Assembly: GCA_011947345.1 (NCBI GenBank)
Contig: JAAVTG010000629.1
Location: forward strand, 1-64,000
DNA from: Phytophthora quininea
Taxonomy: Eukaryota; Oomycota; Peronosporomycetes; Peronosporales; Peronosporaceae
DNA length: 64,000 nt
Direction: 5' to 3'
Shown: positions 42,440-51,702 of the stretch, in pieces
Position numbering within the stretch: position 1 is the stretch's first letter
Layout of the letters: the number at the start of each line of letters is the position of its first letter
Notes under the pieces: generated by a model
Databases searched by the model: none
What the model was told of the DNA's origin: nothing
What the model saw: only the letters and a program-made list of their open reading frames with translations
Translations under genes and position numbers: made by a program

Positions 42440-44335
42440 TACAACGCGGGGAGCATCTGCTGCTACCTGTTGGCCGACTAGAAGACGACGGTGAGCCCCG
42501 TGGTGCCGACGGCTGTGCACGCCGCCCACAAGAACTACACGACCCACGTGCTGCCGATCCTGTTCGACGGCCTGGACCGCTCCAAGAAGTGGCAGATGAA
42601 GAAGGGTGCGCTGGACCTGATCGTCGAGTGCCCGAACCATGCCTGCCGGACATCGTCCCTCAGGTAACGGACTGCATGTGGGACACCTGCAAGGAGATCA
42701 AGGAGGCCGCCAAGGAGACGATGACCAAGGTTTGCAACGTGGTGGGCAACCAGGACATTGAGTCCTGCATCCCGGCGCTGGTGAGCTGCCTGGCGAACCC
42801 GACGGAGGTGCCCGAGTGCACGCACAAGCTGGCGTCGACGACGTTCGTCAAGACGGTGGAAGCGCCCGCCCTTGCCATCATGGAGCCGCTGCTGCAGCGC
42901 GCGCTGAAGGAGGGCAAGACGGCCGTGAAGCGCCAGGCCGCCGTCATCATCGACAACATGTGCAAGCTGATGGACGACCCGGCCGAGGCGCAGCTGTTCA
43001 TCCCGAAGCTGCTGCCGGGCCTGAAGAAGGTGATCGAGACCCAGGCCGACCTGGAGTGCTGTGAGATCGCCACTCGCGCCCACGAGACGCTGTTCGTGAC
43101 TGGTGGTTCCATGGAGGTGTCGGAGGACGAGCTGAAGGTGGACTACGCCAACGTCCACAAGGTGGTGGTGGAGTCGATCGCGGCCGCCCCCGCCGCCGTG
43201 AGGGCTGGCATCGACTCGTTCGCGGTGGACTTCGTGACCCGCGTCTGCTTCTTCCTGGTGGCTGCTCGCAACTTTAACAAGACGATCTTCGAGAAGCAGA
43301 TGACGGCTACTTCAAGGCGGTCATGAAGGCGGACGACATCAAGCCGCTGGTCAACGAGATCCGCGACCGGTGCTTCAAGGAGAACAAGAGCATCTTCATC
43401 GAGGACGTGGACTGCGACGAGGGCATCCCGTGCCTGTGCATCTGCGAGTTCTTGCTCGCCTACGGTGGTATGACCTGCTCAACAACGCCCGTCTCCGCCT
43501 GAAGCGCGGCCACCGCTACGGTTTGTGCGGCCCTAACGGTTGCGGTAAGTCTACGCTAATGCGCGCCATCGCGAACGGCCAGCTTGACGGCTTCCCTGCG
43601 AAGGACGAGCTGAAGGCAGTGTTCGTGGAGCACAACGTGCAGGAGTCGGAGGTCGAGCTGTCGGTAGTGGACTTCATCCTTGCGGATGAGGACCTGAAGG
43701 TGACCCCGCGCCAGGAGGTCATGAACTCGCTGTCGAGCGTCGGCTTCACGCCGGAGATGCAGGCCCAGGCCGTGGCCACGCTGTCGGGTGGTTGCAAGAT
43801 GAAACTGGAGCTACCTTCACTATGCTACAGAAGGCCGACATCCTGCTGCTTGATGAGCCGACGAACCACTTGGACGTGAAAAACGTTGCGTGGCTGGAGA
43901 ACTACCTGTTGAACTGCCGAACGTGACGAGCATCATGGTGTCGCACGACTCTGGTTTCCTGGACACGGTGTGCACGAACATCATTCACTACGAGACGCGC
44001 AAGCTGAAGATCTACAAGGGCAACCTGTCGAAGTTCGTGGAGGTGAAGCCGGAGGCCAAGGCGTACTACGAGCTGGACGCTGCGACGTTCAAGTTCACGT
44101 TCCCAGAGCCGAGTTTCCTTGCCGACATCAAGAACGAGGGTACGCCCATCGTTCGTCTGACGAACTGCTTGTACAAGTACCCTAGCACGGACAAGCCGTC
44201 GATCAGCAACATCTCTGTGACGTGCGCTATGACGAGCCGTATCGCCGTGCTCGGCCCGAACGGTGCCAGTAAGTCTACGATGATCAAGATGCTGACGGGC
44301 GAAGATCGCCGACGGCCGCGAAAACGGCACATCTG
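42440..44335 (+). pseudogene. translation elongation factor EF-3 fragment (ABC-F ATPase)
   Basis: Piece of EF-3, the ribosome-associated ABC ATPase that aids tRNA release in fungi and oomycetes. Seen: THVLPILFDGLDRSKKWQMK, VTDCMWDTCKEIKEAAKETM, IESCIPALVSCLANPTEVPE, AVIIDNMCKLMDDPAEAQLF (HEAT region); then first ABC domain Walker A GPNGCGKST, signature LSGGCKMKL and, in another frame, [20 protein letters not shown]; then IMVSHDSGFLDTVCTNIIHY and second Walker A GPNGASKST, in which the usual Gly is Ser. At least four frame changes; both protein ends are missing and it stops abruptly at about 44335, 50 bp from the hAT transposase end. No introns. It lies inside hAT element A, so it travels as cargo. 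Confidence 0.9.
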
Positions 44336-44385
44336 CTACTGGACCAATGACTAGCTAAACAGCATCATAATGAAGTGAACCGCTG

Positions 44386-46473
44386 CTAGTAATTGAAAAA
44401 ATGAATGATGGAAGGAGCTTCTGCTTCTGTATTACCAGCGAAGGTCGACAGGATCAGCATGGACATCACCGGAGGTTGCATTGAATCAAGAAATGCTTGC
44501 AACTCCAACATGGCTGAGATGGCATCGTCCTTAAGTCGAGCGCGTCGTTTGGTGATTGTAGTTCCTGATGCAGAAAATGCTTGTTCGCTAGGCACTGAGG
44601 TTGCCATTACAGCAAGATAATCTCGTGCCATCATCTGTACACGCGGGAACGACGACGCTTCATCTCTCATCCATCGGCATACGTTTCTGCTTGGTGTTTT
44701 CATGGCCATAGTCGTGTCTTTATGGTCAAGCCACCTACTTAACTCACTTGCGAAAGATTCACCAATATCGCGTTCAGGCGTAACCAAGCCGAGGTGTTCA
44801 TCCATAAGTGAGCCCAAAGCTTCCTCGTCTTCGACTTCTTCTTCTTGTTCTTGCGTTTGCATCATCGCTCTAGCGCTTGCTTCTCTTCTCTCGTGCTCAT
44901 ACCGATACTGGGATTCGAACTCTGCTTCGACGATACGTTTCGCGTCGGCGATTTCAATGCCAATCTTGACTAGGTGGGACTTAACCCGTGGATCAAGGAC
45001 GGCAGCAATCTGTGCCTCTCTAGTCTTGACGTGCGGTATGTACTCGTCAAGCTTCTGTTTGAAGGCGCGCGCAAAGTCTTTCGTATACCAAGAGGCAGCA
45101 GTATCTTTCGTCTTGGCCGCGTGTTTCGAGACGAGGTCAAAACCAATAACGCGACGCCAAAGGTGGGGTAGTTTTTGCCAGACATCATTGTAGTTGCAGC
45201 CTTAATTGGTCTGAGGAACCTTGCGAGCTCCGCCAAGTACCCCCATGTTGCCTCTGGTATCGACTCAGCGAGCCGATCGCTTGGCCCAATGATGAATTCT
45301 TTGTAGCCTTCGTGTTTCCCCGAATTCTGCGTTGAAGCTCTTGAATTGCCTCCTTTAAAGAGCGTGCTGAAGCTAGCATCGTTAGCGTGCTGTTCCATCG
45401 CGTCACACAGTCTAGTGCTGGTGCTACAAACGCTACATCTATAGATGTGCACACTTTTGTAGCGCCTCTAGAAGTGACGGCGAGTCCGATATCTTCTTCA
45501 GGATGTCACGGATTATACCCACGCCGTCGTCCATTATTGGACATTGTTTGAGACCTTCTTTGACTGCCAGTTGAAACACATGAGCCAGGCAGCGCACTTG
45601 AACGACCTTTAAAGGATGCGTAGGGGTCTGTCCAGGCCCTGATGGCGGATCAGAAATCCTCAAACCTTCATTGCTAGCAACTTCGCCTTCCAGTTCCTTG
45701 TTAATTGCGGTAACCATTGTGCCATTGTTGCTAGCGTTGTCCGTTGTGATTGTCCACAATTTTGTAACGAGGACTGATCCATCGCACGGACGGTGTCGAG
45801 CAGGTGCTGCGCGAGCCTATTGCCGGGTGAGGGTATTCCACTCTCGTAAAGCCGACCATAACAGATCGGATATTCCAGTCGTCGTCAATAAAATGCATGG
45901 TGATAACCATGTACCCTTTGTTAGCCGCCGAAGTCCACATATCGGTGGTAAGTGCAGCACGGCAGTTTGCAACTCCTTGCAGTAATTCACGTCTCACGAG
46001 TGCCTTCTCACACGCCCAACGCTCCATAATCTTTTTACGCACAGTCTTGCGCGTCGGTGGCGTGTAGTCCGGATTGAGTGACTCGCAGAAGGAGCGAAAC
46101 TCATCCTTCTCAACCAAGTTTAGTGGGAGTGAAGATTTCACGATTAAAGCTACCAACTCAGCATCGACAGCATCCTTGTCCAAAGTTCGCTGCTTCACGA
46201 AGCGCTCGAAGCCAAAGTCCAGTAAGTCAGGCTGTCGGGATTTCTTATTGACGCCGCCATAAACTTCTGGGTGCTTCTGTCTGAGATGGCGACGAAATGT
46301 AGAGTGCGCGCAAGTACTCCAGTGAGGCCCTGAGTCAGCAGAACAGAGTAGACAGGCATATGATCCCTTGTTGTTTTCGTGGATATATGTCCAGACGTCA
46401 GATCTTTTTGTGTTTGCGATCCCTGCGAGGTGCTAGAAGACATGTTTGTGCTTGAGTTCTCTTGCTCCTCCAT
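44386..46473 (-). pseudogene. hAT transposase (BED finger to hAT_C dimerisation domain)
   Basis: Near-complete transposase in shifting frames. The start at 46473 is MEEQENSSTNMSSSTSQGSQ. BED finger: SDVWTYIHENNKGSYACLLC, then CAHSTFRRHLRQKHPEVYGG. First catalytic region: ALTTDMWTSAANKGYMVITM. Second: WTITTDNASNNGTMVTAINK, then CLAHVFQLAVKEGL, CVTRWNSTLTML and PIKAATTMMSGKNYPTFGVA. C-terminal dimerisation block: RDYLAVMATSVPSEQAFSAS and KRRARLKDDAISAMLELQAF to TAA at 44386. Frame breaks include the T5 run at 46405-46409 and one near 45830; several could be sequence errors. It would bind the TIRs/subterminal repeats and cut element A. Cargo lies on both sides. Confidence 0.88.
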
Positions 46474-46587
46474 GTTGTGAAGTGATAGCTCCAGGAGAGG
46501 TAGAGAGAGGGGGGTGAACGGCTTCGCACTAGCTCGCAAATGCGAAAATGATTTTGATCGCCGCCAGCGGGAATATGAAGCCCGAGT

Positions 46588-46620
46588 CTGATCGGATCGG
46601 ATCGGATCGGATCCGATTGG
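46588..46620. repeat. internal GATCGGATCG array
   Basis: Four tandem CGGAT units plus a GGATCCGAT centre, the same word as the element's subterminal repeats, 115 bp upstream of the transposase start. It could be the ancestral right subterminal region or the transposase promoter. Confidence 0.7.
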
Positions 46621-46839
46621 ATGCGCCGTATTTCATCTCGTCGCTGGGCTCCGTTAAACGTATGAAAGGCCAAACGACAGACAACTCGCTGACGCCGATC
46701 AAAAGTGTGCTCTGCTTCCTCCTTTCACCACCAATAACGTCGTATCAGCGGCCAGTAGACGTCACCGCACCACGAATGTTACGATTCCATCTCTCAAACC
46801 ACCTTACGACTGCACAAGCCGTACCACCAGCGCTGCCGG

Positions 46840-49455
46840 TCACCTTTCCAGACGCCGCGCACGTTCACGTTGCCGCACCCACACTCTCTCTAGTGCTGCC
46901 ACCGGCCTATGTCCACTACCCCGCCGCCGGCACTTCGACGGACACCACTCACCAGGCTCACCACGCCATCCGGGCCGGATGACACAGACACGGAGCCTCC
47001 GCGTGCAGTCGCGTGTGCACCGACACAGAGCCACCGCTGTCTGCAGCCACGGGTCCAGTCCTGCCGGCGGACCCTTCTCCACTCGTCAGAGATAGCGAAG
47101 CCCAGTCGCCAGCCGAGCTCAAACCAGCAGCCACCGTCACGGTGCCGCCCGTTGCACTAGCACCTCCACTCAAACCGGTCACACCGCCGGACCCAGACGC
47201 GCCGGAGCTGCTGCCTCCAGACACGCTCACAGACCCGCCAGAGTCGCCAGCGTCGCCACCGCCGACGCGCAACGGTCCACTGGGTCCTCTCATCGATGAG
47301 CCAGACGTGATCGAGACCAAGCCAGACGAACCGTCATCCGTCGGACCGCTCGACAGCGACACGGACCCACTGACGGCGCTGCCTGTGCCGGCGTGAGAAC
47401 GCACTACCACCGTGCCGCTCTCGGTCGATACGCCCTCGCCGCTGACGATCGTCACATTGCCACCGGTCGACGCGTTGGACGCGCCGCCAACCACAGAAAT
47501 GCCAGAGCCTTCTCCGCTTCCAGACGAACCCCTGGATACGTCGATGGACCCAGCACGAGTCTCGCCGGACCCGCTCGCGATTCCGACAGACCCACTCGAG
47601 ACACTACTAGCACTCGTGCTCACAGCGACATCGCCACTCGATCCACCCGACACCACGCCGGTCGACACGATCACGTTGCCACTAGTCGAGGCGCCGACGC
47701 CGCTGGTCACAGACACAGACCCACCGGCACTCGCATCAGACGACCCGGCCTCAACCGACACATCGCCTCCGTCGCCTAGCGCGTTCGGAGACCCCACGAT
47801 CTTCACTTTCTGTGCAGGAGACGAGCTCCTCACAGCGCCGCCGCGCAGCTCCACATCGCTGCCAACCGCGACGCTGTCGCCTTGGATGATGCGCAGGCCA
47901 CCGCCGGAGCCGCTACGGACGGCCACACTGCTTCCGGCAACACCACTCCCGGAAGCACCACTAGCGATTGTCACGTCACCTCCGGAGCCGTCCGTCGACG
48001 ACCCGCCAGACACACTGACCGAGCCTCCCAAGCCGCTTGACTAAGATAATCCGCCGCTCACCTTAACGGAGCCGGCATCTCCCGTCAACGTGTTGCCACC
48101 GGCCACTGTGATGGTGCCTCCATCCCCAGCACCACCACTAGACCCGCCGACCACATCCAGCGCGCCGCCGTTCGAGCTGGCGCTAGACCCGCTCGCCACA
48201 CTCACAGCGCCGGACGCGCCAGCCACAGTTTCCCCAGACACCAACGACACCGCGCCAGAAACCGACGCGCCACTCGATGCAGCGCTACCAACAGACACAG
48301 CGCCGCTCGAGACGCCGCCGCTCGAGACGCCGCCGCTCACCACGGACACGACACCTCCCGTCGACGAGCTGCTAGAGCCTCCCGACACCGACACGTTGCC
48401 GGCCGTTCCGCCTGCAGAGCCAGACGCCACAGACACATTTCCACTGAAGCTCGACGAAGAAGGCCCCGACGACACACTCACGTCGCCCGAAGCCGCGTCC
48501 GCGGACTCACCGCTACTGACCGACACGGCGCCGCTCGGACTATCCCCGTCAAACTCACACCGGTCGCAACACGCACGGAACCACTTCCGAGCAAACCGGC
48601 GCTAGAAGAGATAGCCACACGGCCGCCCACACCAGCGCCACTCATGCCGCCGTCGAGAGAAACACCTCCCCCGATGGTCGGGCCAGACGAACCCACGCCG
48701 CCAGACAGAGAGACGCCGCCAGCTTCGCCCGAGGATCCACTCAAAGGCCCGCCGCGCACGTTCCGTTGCCGCCACCCACACTCTCTCTAGTGCTGCCACC
48801 GGCAGCTATGTCCACTACCCCGCCGCCAGCACTGCGACGAACACCACTCACCAGGCTCACCACGCCATCCGGGCCGGATGACATGAAGCCTCCGCGTGCA
48901 TTCGCGCGGCCGGTTGAGCCGCCGCGGATGCACGATGTCGAAAGACCGCTCGCGACGAGTATGTCGCCGCTTGAAGCGCTGGAGCTGTCCCCAGACACCA
49001 CCGACAGTGTCCCTGACGCGCCGTACACCGCGCTGCCCTTGCAAACACTGATGTTGCCACTAGCGCCTGACCTTGCCGCAGCCCCGCTCCCAATATCGAT
49101 AAAACCACTGGCAGCGTCTGCGGCACTCGAGCCACTCTGCAACGTCACAGAGCCGCCCACAGAATCACCGCCACTGTGGCCACCATGCACCGACACAGAG
49201 CCGCCGCTGTCTGCAGCGCTGGAGCCGCCGACCACAGCCACGGACCCAGACGTGCTGCTTGCAGAGCCACCGCTTCCCATCGTCACACTGCCAGACGCGC
49301 CGTTGACCGACGCACCAGGCTAATTCGCATCCGCAGCAGACGTGCCCGCGCGACGCTAGCGTCACACCAGACTCCACATCACCCGCGTTCGGGCCACCTG
49401 AAGTGCCTCCCCTCCCTCTCACTCGAGCGACGCTTGCTGCCGGGTCCATCGACAC
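46840..49455 (-). pseudogene. Ser/Gly-rich beta-solenoid-like repeat protein, interrupted
   Basis: Long minus-strand coding stretch of ~20-residue repeats with the pattern GGxVxVxSG/GGSxSxxSG, for example GGDVSVSSG-like, SGSVSLSSGPTDDGSSGLVS, GGSVSVSGGSSSGASGSGGV and SGNVSVASGSAGGTAGNVSV. Alternating small/hydrophobic strands with Gly-Ser turns suggest a beta-helix (adhesin- or fibre-like), but no catalytic or anchoring motif is visible. A single TAG at 48041-48043 separates two frames that are otherwise in phase; other frame changes occur near 48550, 48750 and 49290. About 150 bp at 46850-47010 are duplicated at 48750-48905. No signal peptide was identified because the N-terminal end (about 49450) is degraded. 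Carried inside hAT element A. Confidence 0.65.
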
Positions 49456-49769
49456 TGCCTGCCCAGTGGGCAGAAACTTTGTCGAAGGTCCGAGTCAGAT
49501 GACTAGAACCTTTTGTTTTGAATGCGGAAGCTCGTTTAAAATTATATTAGAAATAGAAGGATGAACTCGCTGTCGTTGTAGTTCACACCTGTTATCCTTC
49601 GTATTCAAATGCAACACTGGATCTGTTTCTGCAGGATCAGTTAGATTTTTTATATCGAGTCGATCCGATCGAATCGGATCCGATCGGATTCAATCGATAA
49701 AAATCGATAATCGGTATGGACCAATCGAATCGGTCAGAAGGTACAGATCGATCAATCCGATCTGGTCGA
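49456..49769. other. right subterminal region of hAT element A
   Basis: No gene. From 49655 to 49765 it is dense in CGATCCGATCG/AATCGGATCCGATC words mirroring the left end. Confidence 0.7.
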
Positions 49770-49924
49770 TTACCCAACTCTAGGCATGCTCTATCGGGGC
49801 ATTATGCACATAAAAGCCAAAAACCCTTTTGAAACTCTCCAGGAGTGCCCATTTTGCCGCTCGGATTCTAGGCTGTTGAAGGAGTTCTCCAACCAACATT
49901 TGCTATTACCTACATACCGACACG

Positions 49925-50410
49925 TTGGGAGTTGATACACGATGCATGCCACTTTCTGTTGAAGAACTACGTTCGTCTTGGGATTCTCAAGACGAAAAGG
50001 CTAACACGAAATCGAGTGACGCATGGTGGTTGCGCCTATTTGTGGTCTGCAAGTTGACCGAGAAGATCCGCGCCTGCTTTCGCAAGCTGCAGTATAAGAC
50101 GGTTACTATGCGCGAACAATACGCTGCTCTGAATGAACTCCACTTATCACTGGCGTTGAAATTTGAAAGCGAAATGACGAAGGTGCGCCAACTGTCGATT
50201 CAGCAAAGGTCTCTGAGCATTTACCGTGATGTTGCCTTCACTCAAGAGACCTTTTCGACAAGATTGCCACGGGACACCACAATGTTCATACATGCCGTCA
50301 AGGAGCTGAAGTGGGTTTCGCTGGCATGGCTCTGGACCAATCAAACATCCACGAGCATCAAGACGGCGAAGAGGCTTTGGAAGTTTCAGCGCATCTGGCG
50401 GACATGGTAG
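49925..50410 (+). pseudogene. element B first frame, hAT-related
   Basis: Contains DAWWLRLFVVCKLTEKIRAC, FRKLQYKTVTMREQYAALNE and SEMTKVRQLSIQQRS, a helical segment found in a divergent oomycete hAT group. Coding continues into the overlapping +1 frame near 50311. The counterpart in copy 2 is 56888-57367. Confidence 0.5.
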
Positions 50411-51018
50411 ACGAAGATACCCCGAGTTCCCACAAGGATGAAGACATGCCACAACTCAATGAAGTAAATGAACCGACTGAATCCCAGCAATCAACGAGTC
50501 AGCAAGACTTGGTGGAAGCTGTTACTACAGCTCAGACCGTGATGATCGACGGAATTACCGATATCAAGCTCGATATTGCAGCAAAAGCCCGCGATGCGCC
50601 TCCAACGAGGTCGATTGACATCGTGAAGTGTACGGATGGAGCGTTCCGTCGTCTGCTGATCGCTTATTCAGCAAAATTGCAAGAACACCTAGGTGAATTG
50701 GCAACCGAGGAGATCTGGAGCCAGCGCAAGAACCTGATCCACGAATACAAGCTAAAGCGTGATGTTTGCAGAAAGGTGAAGGATCAAGGTGATCTGTCGC
50801 TTGAAGACGCGTGGGCTAAAGTCGAACCTTGTGGTGAATTTGGAGCGCTCATCGAATTTGCTGTTGGGCTCGCAAGTATTGCTCCAGGAAACCATACTGT
50901 GGAAGGGGATTTCAGTACGCTAAACCGAGTAGCTGGTCCACAGGAGAGCTGCAAGCGCGTCAATACTTCGAAGTCATGGAGCTGGCGGACAGATTGGAGT
51001 CAAGCAAGAAGGTTATAG
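50311..51018 (+). pseudogene. element B second frame, hAT_C-like end
   Basis: Acidic linker, then STDIV-like and KCTDGAFRRLLIAYSAKLQE, IWSQRKNLIHEYKLKRDVCR, and FGALIEFAVGLASIAPGNHT followed by VEGDFSTLNRVAG. The last block resembles the C-terminal dimerisation region of divergent hAT transposases (I-x-P-x-x-x-x-VE-x-DFS). The N-terminal catalytic part is missing, so B is probably non-autonomous. The same frame is in copy 2 at 57268-57975. Confidence 0.5.
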
Positions 51019-51216
51019 CACAACAGTGAGTTTCTGATCCAACAGAGCGTGCGTAGGCTAACCTCACTTACATTTCCATGCGTAAGTTAGTGCCCTTTTA
51101 CGGTTTTCTGGCAATTCAATACATTTCCTGTGCAATGCCCCTTTGAACTTTCCCAACTCTGCCCATTTTACATCAAATCCCATCGACTTTCAAAATGCCC
51201 CGTTTGAGCATGCCTG

Positions 51217-51702
51217 GCGACAAGGTTCATAAATAGATCGAAACCTTCTCCTCTCGATATGGCTACATACCCATCATATCCAGAGGATACATGGTTGCCA
51301 AGGGTGGTCAACATGTTTTCTTCCTGGATCGCCGTCCTTGGCTGTACTCTACGCGAGTGATATAAAGGTTCTGTCAGCTCGTGCGGTGCCCGACTCTCGC
51401 CTGAGGAAATGGGGGACGATCGCGATCGCCCGGGGCGCACGCGCAGGCTATCGCGCTCCACAGCCACTGACCAGCTCGCCTAGGCGTCTGAGCGCATACA
51501 AAATCCCTGTGTCCACCGCGCTCAGAACGCCGTGACTCAGGCGGCCAATCGCATGTTTTTTGCGCTGCAATTTCAGCCAATCCCGCGCAACCATTCAGAT
51601 AGTCGGTCCTCTCTCGCGACTCCCTCTCTTCCGTGCCGCGGTCGCCACTTCCCGAGCAGCTCCCCACTCTTCCTGTCGTCCCCAACGAGCGAGCGCGCGA
51701 GC
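51217..51702. other. upstream region of START-FYVE gene
   Basis: No separate gene. The reading frame of the next gene is open from 51532, but the sequence before 51703 looks like GC-rich leader. Confidence 0.5.

Larger units (their letters stand above)
42189..49782. mobile_element. hAT transposon A, 7.6 kb, with TIRs and 8-bp TSD
   Basis: Perfect 13-bp terminal inverted repeats TAGAGTTGGGTAA (42189-42201) and TTACCCAACTCTA (49770-49782), flanked by the 8-bp target duplication GGCATGCT (42181-42188 and 49783-49790). Both features define a hAT element. Subterminal clusters of GGATCCGATC-type repeats lie at 42229-42320 and 49655-49765, with a third at 46588-46620 next to the transposase start. 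Cargo from left to right: EF-3 fragment (+), hAT transposase (-), Ser/Gly repeat frame (-). The element sits inside the left terminal repeat of element B copy 1. Confidence 0.92.
49783..51216 (+). mobile_element. element B copy 1 (hAT-derived, main part)
   Basis: Continuation of the repeat begun at 42179-42188. It is almost identical to 56736-58172 and ends in GAGCATGCCTG (51206-51216). Only three single-base length differences from copy 2 were seen, all in short runs (A4/A5 near 49811, C/CC near 49991, T4/T3 near 51095). The expected 8-bp target duplication is not recognisable around copy 1 (AGCATCAG left, GCGACAAG right). Confidence 0.88.

Noticed and set aside
44885..44905. GGGATTCGAACTC, reverse complement of a tRNA B box
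   Set aside because: It lies in the hAT transposase coding sequence (minus strand reads FESQYRYEHE) and no A box or cloverleaf surrounds it.
47013..49323. Long Pro/Thr/Asp-rich plus-strand reading frames
   Set aside because: They are the antisense shadow of the Ser/Gly repeat frame; the minus strand has a coherent GGxVxVxSG periodicity.
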